NCBI GenBank assembly: GCA_020912385.1
Contig: CP087209.1
Span: 1,054,001 to 1,118,000 of the forward strand
Reading direction: 5' to 3'
DNA: 64,000 bases
Source of the DNA: Neofusicoccum parvum
Lineage: Eukaryota; Ascomycota; Dothideomycetes; Botryosphaeriales; Botryosphaeriaceae
Made by a program: the position numbers and the translations under genes. Positions 43,556 to 54,627 of the stretch are shown piece by piece. Position 1 is the stretch's first letter. Each line of letters begins with the position of its first letter. The notes below the pieces were generated by a model. That model saw nothing but the letters and a program-made list of their open reading frames with translations, was not told the DNA's origin and made no database searches.

Positions 43556-44788
43556 TCACTCCTCCACCTCCCAGCCCTCATCCCGCATCAACCTCAAAAA
43601 CTCCCTCCTGAACTCCGCCCACTCCTCCCCGCCAACCCTCCACTCCTCTCCCCACGCCCCCACGCCCGTCGCCACCACCTTCAACACGCCCTCCACGCCC
43701 TCCTCCCTCTCCCTCGCCACCGCCTCCAACCACGGCCACGCCATCCGATGAATCCGCCGCGCCTCCCTCTTCCCCACGCGCGACCTCGTCCCAGCCTCGA
43801 AGCCGAACCGGCGCACGCCGACCCCGCCCTCGGCCAGCAGGGCGAACGCGGCGCGGTCCCAGGCCTTGCCGTGCTGGCGGCGGCCGAACCAGCGCAGCAG
43901 CGCGACGTCGCGCAGCAGGCGGCGCGTGGGGCGCGACAGCGCGACCAGGAACGCGTGCAGCGCCGCCGAGCACGCGAACGCGAACGCGTTGGCCCCGTAC
44001 AGCACCGCCGCCGCCTCCGCGTGCACCTGCCGGCTCGCCCGCAGCAGCCCCGTCGCCAGCGGCTGCGGCTCGTGGGTCAGCCGGCGGGTTGGCCGCGCGC
44101 CCCAGGTCGGCGCGTGCGTGGTGGTGGTGCCGTCGCCGCGGACATAGTGGCTGGTTTGGTAGGGGGTGCGTTGGGCGACGTTGCGCCAGCGGACTTGACT
44201 TTCGCAGAGGTGGATGATGTTGGAGGTGGTCGGGGAGGGTGTGGTCGGGGAGGGGGAGGAGGGCTGGTGGTGGTTGTCGGTCTCGGTTACGATCGTGGTG
44301 GAGGGCTGGCCGAGGGCGAAGTGGTAGATCAGGTCGCGGAGTTCGCGCGGGAGGGAGAGGAAGGGGAAGATTTTGCGTTTGGGGAGAGGTCGGTCGATCT
44401 TGGCTTTCTGCAAATGGATGACGGGTTAACATTCATGTATCTTGGACGGAAGAGACGGTTGGTAATTTACTTTGTGAGCTACAATTCCCTCGCCATCATC
44501 ATCCGACTCGTAGAAAGCACTGTCATCCGAGTCTTCGGCATCGGCGTAGGAGACTTGGGCACGCGAGCGTTTTGGATATTCGCGCCATTGTGAAACTTCT
44601 GCGCGCTTGCGTTTCTTGGGTTGCTCAGCCGGCTGCTGGCCGAAAGTCTGCGGCCAGACTGGGGATGCGTTTGACTGAGCCGGGGGGAAGTTTGAGAATG
44701 GCGCAGGGTTGACCGGCGCAGTGAGCCTGAACGGTTTGGCGGCTTTTTGCTGACGATTTGTTTTCCTGGCACGTCCTCTTCCGGTCAT
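43556..44788 (-). CDS. Fungal protein with an F-box-like LPxELRxxIY motif
   Basis: Exon 1 44788-44471, intron 44470-44408 (63 nt, GTAAAT...CAG), exon 2 44407-43556; 389 aa. Residues 1-106 are basic then acidic (PKKRKRAEVSQWREYPKRSR, AEDSDDSAFYESDDD), probably nuclear. Exon 2 opens IFPFLSLPRELRDLIYHFAL, the short helix typical of fungal 2EXR/F-box-like proteins. Next come LLRASRQVHAEAAAVLYGANAF (the usual second motif of that group) and an Arg/Trp-rich C-terminal half. Such proteins are numerous in filamentous fungi and mostly uncharacterised. No catalytic residues are evident. Coding-strand composition goes from C-rich at the start of exon 2 to G-rich at its end. Confidence 0.8.
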
Positions 44789-45425
44789 GGTTGGAAACGG
44801 AACCGGTGGAATGAGTCTGCGATTTGAAGACGTGGTGTTTTGTGTCCGGCTAAAGGTAAATGTAACGAACGCCCAGGGTTTAATCGAGAATACGGCTGAG
44901 AAGGCTGGACGAAGTTGACGCGTTTGATTCCGGAGACGCGTTCTCGAGTCGCGCCATCAGCTGGCATTAAATACGTGCTTTCTGAGTTGATCGCCAAATG
45001 TGGCGTTGAGGAGCGTAGGCTGCAGCCAGGCAACATCACCCGAATCGGAAAGGCGTGAGGCAGCCACACGAGCACACGCCCAACAAGCCACCACACTCGT
45101 GTTGGTCTCGTTGAATTGTGCGTACATGCGACACTCTGGTGCTCTACCGTAAGTATAGTACCATAGTTCGTCGAGAAAAGAAATTGTTGAGAGAGAAATC
45201 GCGATAACCTTGTGATTATTTGCCCAGTGCTTCATAGCAGCTCAATTGAGGATGTAATTGAGGGTAGTTGCTGCGCCTTCCCCTACTCTTGCCTCATATA
45301 ATTTGGGTCACGGCTCACTTTTGACTAAACAAGCGGTATATATCAGGGTATAGAGAGGATATACCTACCAAATCCAAACGCCGACGCTATGCCCCATATC
45401 TACACTTTTCGTTCTCTAGTTTAAA
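44789..45425. other. Intergenic region downstream of JJJ1
   Basis: About 640 bp forming the 3' flank of JJJ1 and the promoter of the preceding minus-strand gene. A 92-aa minus frame (45235-44957) has no recognisable features. Confidence 0.5.
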
Positions 45426-47140
45426 TCACTTTTTTCCTTTCTTCTTCTTGCCTCCTCCACCAGCCCCCTTTGTCTGGCAGACGGGTGCCGCGTGGCCTTC
45501 GTCCTTGATATGGTCAAAAAGCTTCGTCTTGGAAGGGAAACCCGCCTGGCACCTCGCACACTTGAACTTGAGCTCCTCTTGATCGGCAACAGCTTGCTTT
45601 GCGGCTTTCTTAGCACGCTTCTGTGCTGCTTTGCCCATCTTCGGTGCAGCCGGTCCTGCTGGCTTGTCGTCATCCGATACGAATGCTGAGTTCGGTTTTG
45701 AGTCCTCGTCGTCCTTGTGAGAAGGATCTGCGCCTGCTAGCCTAGACTCCAACTTTGAGCGGGGGACGTAGTCCTCATCCGATGCGTCGTCCTCCGACTC
45801 GGAAGGCGTGGGTTTGTCTCCATTGGCCGTGGCCTCTTTCTCCTTTATGGGCGCCTCGTCCTCGGAGTGTTTGTCTTCTTCAAGGGTCGCATCCTCCATA
45901 GCTTCAGTTGTCTCTCTGACGTCGAGCTCATCTTGGTCTTCCTCCAGTAACTCTTCGTCCTCATCGACATCTGGTGTTGCCATGCCGCTGCTGGGCACAT
46001 CATCGTCTAGATTGAGGCTCTTGTTCTCTTTCCGCATCTTCTTCTGCAATGCGTAGACAGCCTTCTGGTGCTTCTTGCTCTTCTCATGCGCTTGCCACTG
46101 GTTTTCGCTCTTAAAAGTCTTATTGCATGCCACGCATTCAAAGTGCTCCTCAACGATCTCCTCTTCCTCGCTCTCTTCCAACTCTTCAGGGTCTCTGGTC
46201 TTCGTCCACTCCGGAACCTCCTCCTGCATCAAAGCCTCACGTTCGGCCCTTGCGCGAGCGGCCTGAGCGTCACGCATCTCCTTCAGGGCCTTCTGTCTCT
46301 CCGCCTCCGTCTGCGTGTTCGGTGCCCAGCGCGGGTCTCGCTTCCGCACAAACGCCACCAGATTCCGCACCGCGTCGTTGAACTCCCGAATGCCCTCCTC
46401 GCGCAGCCTGCTGTTCTCCTTCTCCATATACCGCCTTGTGCGGCGGTCCGGTGCGTCCGAGTACCTGTAGATGTCCTTCCACGCGAACGACTTCTTCGTC
46501 GAGAAGCTGACCCAGACGGCATAGAACCTCCGGACCACCTCGTCGTACGGGTCGTCCTTGCCGCCGAACGAGGGGTACTCGACGGGCTCCAGGCCCTCCC
46601 AGCTCGCGGCGACCATCTCCTCCTTCGCCAGGGTGTGGAACGTGTCGCGCAGGAAGCCGAAGAAGCCGTCGGGCTCGTCCGAGTACTCGACGCGGCTGTT
46701 GAAGCGGCGCAGCATGCGCGTGAGGTCGTCGGCGGTCGTGACCTTGACGTCGTGCTCGAAGTGCGCGTCGGCCGGGTCGGCGCCGCTCAGGATGGCGGAC
46801 TCGTGCGAGTCGTACCACGCGCGCTCCTGCGGGTCGGACAGCACCTCGTGCGCCGACTGCACCTCGGCGAACATGGCGGTTGCCCACTCCTCATTGCCGT
46901 GGTTGCGGTCCGGGTGGAGCTCGAGGGCTTTGCGGCGGTAGGCTTTCTTGATCCTGCGCAATGGAGAGCTGGGTCAGCGGGCTGGACGGCGGTGGGTGGA
47001 CGCGGGCATGGAGGGCCGCACTCTTCGTCGGTGGCCTGCCGCTCGACGCCCAGCAGCTCGTAGTAGCTCGTCTTCACGGCAGTGTTTGCGGCGGCCTGCG
47101 ATGCCCCGCCGCCGCTTGCGGAGCTCTGACCTGAGCCCAT
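45426..47140 (-). CDS. JJJ1: JJJ1/DNAJC21-type J-domain protein in 60S ribosome maturation
   Basis: Exon 1 47140-47022, intron 47021-46954 (68 nt, with CTGAC branch), exon 2 46953-45426; 548 aa. It stimulates Hsp70 (Ssa) to release Arx1 and its partner from late cytosolic pre-60S particles. The J domain spans about residues 25-90 ([16 protein letters not shown] joined across the intron to [17 protein letters not shown], with HPD present). A conserved middle part ([16 protein letters not shown]) follows. Two U1-type C2H2 fingers are present: [22 protein letters not shown] and, near the end, [20 protein letters not shown]. An acidic Glu/Asp linker lies between the fingers and a poly-Lys tail closes the protein. 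Domain order and length fit the family fully. Confidence 0.94.
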
Positions 47141-47615
47141 GGCGGGATCCTACGCTGTCGCGAGCAGGCGCAATAAACGTGGAATTGGGGGCCTGCAAAA
47201 GGAGTGTCGGTGCAGGGAATATCAAGCACGCAGGAAGACGTGGGGTTAAATGCGACAGCGCAGGAAGATTGTGTGAAGTCATTCTCACTCATCGGCAAGC
47301 GCGAGGCGTGCCTGGGGCGAGTCATGCGGGCTGTGCGGCCACCGCGATCTCGCCCGCGCGCCACACAGTCACACCGGCCGATTTTGAAGAAGCGGCAGCA
47401 TTGCCGCGCCCGGCGTCGCGGCCATGTGATGCGACTCGAGCTGGGCTGTGGCGGGCGCTTTTCCCGGCTGCTGCCTCCGAGCTTTCTTTTTCTCCAGCAC
47501 CGCCGACGATGGCTTCCAGTCCTCCAGATACGTCTTGAGACCACCCCTGCTTTAGCCCGTCGCTAGCCCGCCGGCAAGGACTTCCTGGCGAGCACCTCCA
47601 CTCTCCAAGCCTTCG
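47141..47615. other. Bidirectional promoter region, JJJ1 / SPX-RING gene
   Basis: 475 bp between divergent ATGs. No repeated motif or TATA element was recognised. Confidence 0.5.
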
Positions 47616-49063
47616 ATGAAGTTCGGCCACGCGTTCCAGGATCACCTCCAGCAGGATGGCTTTCCTGCCCACTGGGTTGCCTCCGCCATCTCCTACCGCC
47701 AGCTGAAGAAATGCATCAAGAGGGTGCAGAAGGAGCTCGCTGGCCTGGGACTCGATGCCGCAACGCTAGGCCAGCTGCTAAGGACGGCAGAGCAGGAAAG
47801 GGATGAGAAGCTTGCCGAGTACCTCCTGTCCAATCCGCAGTCCACGTCTTGTCATCCAGATGCCCCGGCTCTGTTCCAGCCGAAGCTGCTCATCGCTGTT
47901 GACGAGGACACTGGAGAGCCTCTGGACGCCCACCTCTCTCCCAAGACCAGGGAATACATGCATCAGCTGGCCACCACCCAGCAGCTTTCTGATGTGAGGG
48001 TGTCAGGGATAGACGTCACTTCTTCGGCCACGGAGCGAACTTCAGGCGAATCATCGCGTAGCAGCTCCTTGGTTGACGCTAGTGTCCCTGATGGAAACCG
48101 GCGTGGCTCTCGCCCTTACCGAATGGTGGAACTGCCGTTGACATCTGACCTCGAATTCTTCAGCATCCTTCAAAATGAGCTTTCTGGTCTGGCCACTTTG
48201 CAAGAAAAAGAGAAACAGAAGCTCAGCAAAGAAGTGACCACGTTAGGCACAGCTGTGACAAGAGTCACGGAACCAACCGGTGGTAGTGCCACAAAGACGG
48301 ATATGGCCAAATGGCGGAAGATATTCGAGCTCTACCTGGAATCGAAAATATTCTTCTCCACTAACGAGCTGGACCATGGCAAGCATGACTCCGCAAAAGC
48401 CCAGGTTCTCCTTAAGAAATTCTCGGACGAGCTCCAGCGACAAGAAATTGTTTCCTCGTTCAGAAAGAAGGAGAGCAGCGTTGCCCTTGAGCAGTTCTTG
48501 CAACTGAACATGAACCTTCTTCAAACCCTAAGATTCCAAGAGATTAACGATCTTGCCATGCACAAGATCCTCAAGAGTAGGCATTGGTGAGACTTCGCTT
48601 TCATTCTTCTGTGAGTTAACACGTCACAGAATTCGACAAGCGCACCGCACTCGGTGTGAAAACCACATTTCCAGTAGTCCTCCAACAGAGCATGCCGCGC
48701 GACATTGCCAAAGCCATCTGTTACCAAATGTCGACAGAGCTTCTCCCTATCGTGCCGCAGCTGGACGACTACCTCTGCCCCGTCTGCTTCAGCATATCGT
48801 ACCGGCCCATCAGACTTCGCTGCCAGCACCTCTTCTGCATCAGATGTTTAGTCGTCCTACAGCGGGCGAAGGAAAACCACTGTCCACTCTGCCGGGGAGA
48901 CGTGGTCATGGAGGCGGACAGCCAGAACTTGGATCCTGCGTTGGCTAACTTCCTCAGGAAGTATTTCCCAGAGGAGGTCAAGGCCAAGCAGAAGGAGAAT
49001 GAGAGGGCGGCTGGTGTGGACCGGTATGGCGAGGCGTATAATGACAAGTGCGTTGTCATGTGA
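47616..49063 (+). CDS. SPX-RING E3 ubiquitin ligase with a C-terminal CaaX-like box
   Basis: Exon 1 47616-48576, intron 48577-48629 (53 nt, GTAGGC...CAG), exon 2 48630-49063; 464 aa. The SPX domain begins MKFGHAFQDHLQQDGFPAHW with ISYRQLKKCIKR. It resumes after a Ser-rich insert as DLEFFSILQNELSGL and ends with HKILKKFDKRTALGVK, the Lys-rich helix that binds inositol pyrophosphates in other SPX proteins. The C3HC4 RING (about residues 369-408) reads CPVCFSISYRPIRLRCQHLFCIRC...CPLC. Proteins with this arrangement are thought to be phosphate-linked ubiquitin ligases. The last four residues, CVVM, form a CaaX motif, so farnesylation and membrane attachment are possible. The intron is essential to restore KKFDKR. 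Confidence 0.92.
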
Positions 49064-49585
49064 TAGCATCTTGGGCTAGGACCCATCGTCTGGTGAGCAG
49101 ATATGCTTTTCTCATGTAAACCGCTTTCAGCTAACTTCCACCCCTTTCGTCACCGACAGAAGATCTAGTGCATGACTTAGGTGAAGGCTTGATACCCAAT
49201 TCTGCTAATTTTAATTTATCGTTGTTGAGGAATCCACTCCCGATTCTCGCTTCCAAGTGTGCCATGTTGGTTTGTTGAATTAACGTGCAAGTAACTGGAA
49301 TAGTGGGATGGTATTACCGGGTACGTTAGCTCTTGCGTAACTCGTACATGGCACCCCCTTGCCTGATGAAGCCAACCGGGCACCACGCTCGGCTTTTGAA
49401 ATGAACGGCAAATCACCGAGCCAATTCTCGATTGGCACAAAAGGTTGCAGCATCTCATCTAACTCTACGATCATGTCCGTGTCAGTAGAATAGGATTTGA
49501 GTAAGAAGAAAGACAGATACAGCTTCTGCGTCAGCTGTCGAACGATTGCCGTTTCCCACGCTCGATCAGCCATACGACTACGGCG
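49064..49585. other. Intergenic DNA before the HET pseudogene
   Basis: AT-richer sequence. A minus-strand frame (49574-49280, 97 codons from its ATG) shows no recognised domain and is not called. Nothing else is seen. Confidence 0.45.
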
Positions 49586-50760
49586 GTGGAAGAGCGGGCT
49601 TCTGCATTTAACGCAAATCAAAAAGTGACCATCGAAAATTCTCTATCGTTGACGCAAGAGACATTGGGGATGTCATTGGAGGTGATCGTAGAGCAGTGCT
49701 TGACAAGAACACCAGAACTACCGGGCAATGCAACGGCCGCAGCACCTCGTTTCACGGTTTCGCGAATCCTTAATTGGTTCCACACCTGCCACAGGAGGAG
49801 CCACGAAGAGTGCCACTTAGACGTCTCAGATTTAAAAATTATCATTTCTCCCAAGATTCTAATAAAGGTCTTCGACATCAGCGCTAGAATTATTCAGTTA
49901 TACATCACAAACGGACAGAACGGCCAGTATGGCCCTTAACCACCGATTGGGGCCTTAAACGTTGCGAACCAGTAAGACGAAGTCAAACTGGCAGTCTCGT
50001 GAGCCTGGGGTCGACCTTGCGTCTCTCTCAGTCACCATTAAGGACGCTATCGGTTTGACGCAGAGGCTCGGTCTTCGTGACATCTGGATAAACTCCCTGT
50101 GCGTCATCCAAGACAACCGCGAAGGCTGGGAATGAGAAGCCAAGTCCATGGCCTTAGTGTATGAAAGGGCACTGCTGACGCTTGTGGCAACCACCAGTAG
50201 CGATCGTACTGGATTGTTCGTCCAGTCCAATCTGGATCTGCTGACAGCCTTGCCGTACCGCCAGGCAGACAACCGGTGTGCTTCACGGCACACCAAATCG
50301 GCATCCGGGGCTGGGATACCTTCGTCCTACACGCTCCGCTCAACGCCAGAGCCTGAAGCCATGCAGGAGCGCATCATCTCGCGCCATATCGTGCACTTCG
50401 CCGCTGACCAGCCATACTGGGAGTGCCGCCGGCAGCGCCGCTACCAAATCGGCACCACCCACAACTTCAATCGCTCAGCAACGCGGCCCAGCTCCCCCGT
50501 CAACGTCCACCGGTATGTTGTCTCCGGCGACGCGGACGTCCACAGCTTCGTCACCCGCATGGAGCAACTGCTCGCCACGCACGGCAGCAAGATCTCCTCG
50601 GGAACCTCTGGACGACGCTGGTCGAAGCCTACGCCAAGCGGAGCCTCACGGCGCCGCTCAACAAGCTCCCGGGCCTGACCTGTGTACCAGACTCCAAGCC
50701 CCCGCCGACATATCGCACCGGTACGAGCTGGACCGAAGAGCGACCAGGATTCGCAACCGA
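49586..50760 (+). pseudogene. Broken HET-domain gene
   Basis: HET (heterokaryon incompatibility) motifs lie in order but in different frames. FTVSRILNWFHTCHRRSHEEC (from 49751) corresponds to the usual WL..C...H..C segment. The GQY block near 49930 is followed at once by LTTDWG in another frame, so the ALSYCWG core looks deleted. TIKDAIGLTQRLGLRDIWINSLCVIQD continues from about 50034, then an in-frame TGA at 50133-50135. After it come EAKSMALVYERALLTLVATTSSDRTGLF and, after another shift near 50600, LWTTLVEAYAKRSLTAPLNKLPGL. In intact relatives the residue at the TGA is often Arg, so CGA-to-TGA, as RIP would cause, is plausible. At least two shifts, one stop and one deletion rule out a functional protein. 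Confidence 0.8.
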
Positions 50761-50799
50761 GAACGCGACGAGAGCAGACTTCGAGAACGGCACGACGCG

Positions 50800-52495
50800 T
50801 CAAACGATGATCCATTCAATCCCCAGCTTCTTCAGCTTCTGCAGCCACCCCACCGGCGACGCGTCCGGCGCGCCGTCCGCGAGCGCGCCCATGCCCCAGA
50901 TGACCTGCAGGGTCTCGAGGGCGGTGGAGAGGTAGCCCCACGGCATCTGGCGCCACAGCAGGCGCAGGCGGTCGGCGGCCCAGGCGCGGCGGGCGGGGTC
51001 CTCGCTCTCGGCGCCGGCCACGAACGTCGGCCACGACGTGCCCTTGATCAGGTTGTCGTTGCAGTCGATGCACGACAGGTGGTGCACGATGTCGCACACG
51101 AGGCCCTCGACGGCCGCTCCGTCCAGCAGCCGCGCCGACGGCACCGCCCGGTGGATGTACAGCCGGATGGCCGACTTGTGCGCCGACGCCACGTGCACCC
51201 GGCTCTCGAAGTCCTCGTACGTCGTGACGCATTGCACCACCTGCGCCCACGCGTGGACGTCGAACGACTGCGCGCGCTGCATGAGCGTCGAGGCTTCTTC
51301 TTCTAGAGGGATCTGCTCTGCGAGGGCCTGGGCGGGGTCGATGCCGCACAGGTAGGATGCCGACAGCATGATCTGCAGGAGCATTGGCGGGCATGAGAGG
51401 TAGCTGTTGGACTCGGTGCGCTTCAGCAGTGGTAGGATGTATTGGAAGTGACGGCTTGCGCTCGCTCTCGACTGGTGAAACGACACGGTCGAGCCGAGGA
51501 TGTAGTAACTGGTACCGTGTCAGCACGCCAGCAAGACGAGAGCGTTCGACACTCACGTCAGACAGTCCGCGATGACGAAGTCGCGCAGAGTTCCCATCAT
51601 GGTGGAGCTCTTCACATCATCGCCGGACAGGTCGAAGCCCTCTATGAGCCTTCGGGCGCCCTCGACATGCACCTTCCAGTCCTCCTTCCCGGAGTTGACG
51701 AGGTCAAAGTTGACGAAAAGGAGCACAGCGGCTAGGAGAACGTCGCGGTTGACAGTGTCGACATGCTCGAGTGAGTGCCTAAGGAGCTGGATAGCTTTGT
51801 GCTTCGCGACCAAAGCATCTCGGTAAAAGCGTGTTGACTGGTCGTTGACTGAGAGAGCAGGCTGCAGCTGTTGAGCACCGTCCAACGATAGCAGTGTCGT
51901 AGAGGCCCTGCACAGGTTCGCCATGTGTATGGCTGCATTCGCCACGGAGATGTGCAACAGGACGGCGTGCTCGCTGGTCAGCGGGATAATATTGCGGAAC
52001 GGGTTCAAGTCGGGCATGTCGTAAGTCACGAGGTCCTTGCACAGATGGTTGGCAACTGGACGCTGCATCAGCGCTCGACTTTCCACACGCATATCAAGAC
52101 CACACGAAGCAGTCCTTACAGTGGGAGAGATAGTGCCGAGACGAGTGGCTCAGGTCCTGGAGCAGCGGGTCAATCAGAGATGGCTGCAGCGGCATGCCCA
52201 TGTTTCGGATGCTCATCGCCGCATTGCTGCCTGAAAAGCGGGCCACGATGCGGGACTCCTGGCGGTCATGTCGCTGCGGTGAGGTCTGCGGCGGCGCTGG
52301 CGGTGCTGCAAAGGATCGGCCCATCATCTTCCCGCGGCTGGCCACGCCCTGGTTCCACAGGAACAGCTTGCCGTAGCCGAGGCATTCCTGGCCGGTCTTG
52401 GCGCATTTCTGGCAGGTCGGCAGCGAGAGGTCGCACTTCAGTCGGCGGCGGCGACAGTTGTGGCAGGGCTTTGAGTCCTGGCAGGCGAGCGACAT
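50800..52495 (-). CDS. Zn2Cys6 transcription factor of the acr-2 / Fungal_trans_2 type
   Basis: Exon 1 52495-52120, intron 52119-52074 (46 nt), exon 2 52073-51557, intron 51556-51509 (48 nt), exon 3 51508-50800; 533 aa. The zinc cluster CHNCRRRRLKC...CQKCAKTGQEC has perfect spacing, with Cys at 11, 14, 21, 28, 31 and 38. The middle-homology region includes LCKDLVTYDMPDLNPFRNIIPLT, HVEGARRLIEGFDL and LLQIMLSASYLCGIDP. This resembles the acriflavine sensitivity control (acr-2) group. It lies divergent to the MFS transporter with 475 bp between the ATGs, so it may regulate that gene and perhaps the P450 further on. The first intron is very short and its acceptor (GTCGAG) is the least certain part of the model. 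A longer N-terminal frame is open but has no support. Confidence 0.87.
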
Positions 52496-52970
52496 CCGGT
52501 CCGTGCACTCGTCGCGCGGGTGCGAGAAAGAATCGCCGGCGCCGGGCAGCTGGGTCTGCGATTGCGGGGAGCAGGCGGCAGATCGGCTGGGCTGGGTATT
52601 AAGGCGGCCGCGGGTGCGCGCAGGGCTGCTTATCAAGCGGCAGGCATGCGGTGGAGTTGGGCGATGGAGAGCGACCGACGGCGGTGGAAGACGCGAGAGC
52701 AGCAGCCGCCAAGATTGCGGCTTGGCTGCCTGTTCGGGCATGGCGCGGGCCCTGCGCCTATAGCAGTGCGGGCGAGGGGCCAATGCAAGCCTATTACACC
52801 ACGCACAGCATGCTTTGGGAAGCCAAGACTCATGACTGCTGTTTGCCATCGATGGGTGACGCTCGTGCCGGCGCCGTCGTCTCCTACTTAACCCACTGCT
52901 TTGTTTCGCCCAAAATGGAGAACTGCCTGCCCTTCGAGACATCACTTCCAGCTCTCTCCCCTCCCGAACC
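52496..52970. promoter_or_regulatory. Shared regulator / transporter promoter region
   Basis: 475 bp between divergent ATGs. CGG/CCG triplets are frequent but GC content is high, so no clear paired zinc-cluster site stands out. The ATCCGAG motif found before the P450 is not present here. Confidence 0.45.
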
Positions 52971-54627
52971 ATGAGGGACAACAGCACTGCAGAGAAAGGC
53001 AATGGCTGCGCTTCTCCCTATGCTCTTCCCTCCGCTGACGTTGAAAAACTCGGCCGGCAACGGCCAGCCATTTTCACAACCCGATGTGCCGAGTTTTGCT
53101 TCTGCTTCTCGCTGCTCGCCTCCATGTTCATGGCGGTAAGCATACACATGCCAACTCACCGCCAGAGACTCACACTAACTGTGCTAAGGAATACTTCATC
53201 AGCGGATTCCACATCATCCTGCCTGTCCTGACGACCGACCTCAACATCCCCCCTGAGTCGCAAAGCTGGCCGGCAAGCGTTTTCTCTCTCGTCACGGGAG
53301 CCTTCATCCTCCCCTTCGGCCGTCTTGCGGATATATATGGAGGACGTATACTGTTCATTTGTGGCCTTCTTTGGTTCACTGCCTGGTGTCTCATCGCCGG
53401 CTTCAGTCAGAACTATGTCATGCTCATCCTCTGCCGCGCGCTGGCCGGCCTCGGCCCTGCTGCATTCCTGCCATCCGGTATTATGCTGCTCGGTACCGTC
53501 TACCGTCCAGGTCCTCGAAAGAACCTTGTCTTCAGTCTCTACGGCGCCTTCTCGCCTGTTGGCTTCTTCACCGGCATCTTCTTTGGAGGCATCTCAGGCC
53601 AGCTGCTGGAATGGGGCTGGTACTTCTGGTTCGGCGCCATCTTACTATCTATCGTCGTACTCACCTCACTGTTCTCCATTCCTGTGGACAGGCCGGATGG
53701 AAAGGCCACTGACATCAATATGGATTGGTGGGGTCTCGTCACCATTGTACCCGGTCTTCTCCTGGTCGTTTTTGCCATCACGGACAGCTCGCACGCACCT
53801 CAACGCTGGGCCACACCATACATTATCGTCACGTTCGTCATCGGCGTGCTGTGTCTCTGTGCAGCCTTCTATGTCGAAGGTTGGGTTGCAGACACGCCCT
53901 TGCTCCCGTTCGACCTCTTCGAACCAAAATCCATGAAGCCTCTGATCGTCGGGCTCTTCTTCTCCTACGGAGTCTTTGGCATTTTCCTTTTCTACGCCAG
54001 CTTCTAGTAAGCCCAAGCCCCGCGTCTCCCTCCCAGCGTCCAGAAGCTAACCAACACCCCAGCGTCGAGCTCGTCCTCGGCATCGGCACGCTCCAAACCA
54101 CGGCCTGGTTCGCCCCCATGGCCGCGGGCGGCCTCATCCTCGCCACCGGCGGCGGTCTGGTGCTGCACCTGCTGCCGGGCAAAGCGCTGATCATGCTCTC
54201 CGCCTGCGGCAACATCGTCTGCACCCTGCTGTTCGCCGTCATGCCCGAGCACCCCAACTATTGGGCTTACGTCTTCCCGGCCATGGTGTGTGCGACCATG
54301 GGCGTCGACATCATGTTCTCGGTCAGCAATGTGTTCATCACCACCAGCATGCCGCGCCACCGCCAGGGCCTGGCCGGCGCGCTGATCAACACCACGCTGT
54401 TCTTGGGCATGGGCTTTTTCTTGGGCGTTGCGGACCTGGCTGTGAGCAGCACGGCGCATTTGGGGTTGAGGAAGAGCTACAAGGTGGCGTTTTGGCTGGG
54501 CGTTGGGTGCTCTGGGTTCGCGCTCCTGATGCTGCTGTTTGTGAAGATTGGTAGAGCAAAGAGTGACCTGACGATTGAAGAGAGAAAGCAGCTAGAGGAG
54601 GAGGCTGAGGCGGAGGGCTTGCGGTGA
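52971..54627 (+). CDS. MFS drug/proton antiporter of the DHA2 (Atr1-like) group
   Basis: Exon 1 52971-53135, intron 53136-53188 (53 nt, GTAAGC...TAAG), exon 2 53189-54006, intron 54007-54062 (56 nt), exon 3 54063-54627; 515 aa. A hydrophilic N terminus precedes the first membrane span (FCFCFSLLASMFMAEYFISG). The MFS loop motif GRLADIYGGRILFICG follows span two, and RALAGLGPAAFLPSG and FSPVGFFTGIFFGGISGQLLEWGW match spans four and five. Further spans continue to LLMLLFVKIG, for about 14 in total, and the tail is acidic. These proteins export drugs, small metabolites or boron. Its pairing with a Zn2Cys6 regulator suggests inducible efflux; the substrate is unknown. Confidence 0.9.

Noticed and set aside
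49280..49574. 97-codon minus-strand frame left of the HET pseudogene
   Set aside because: No domain, no splice partners, and AT-rich intergenic context.
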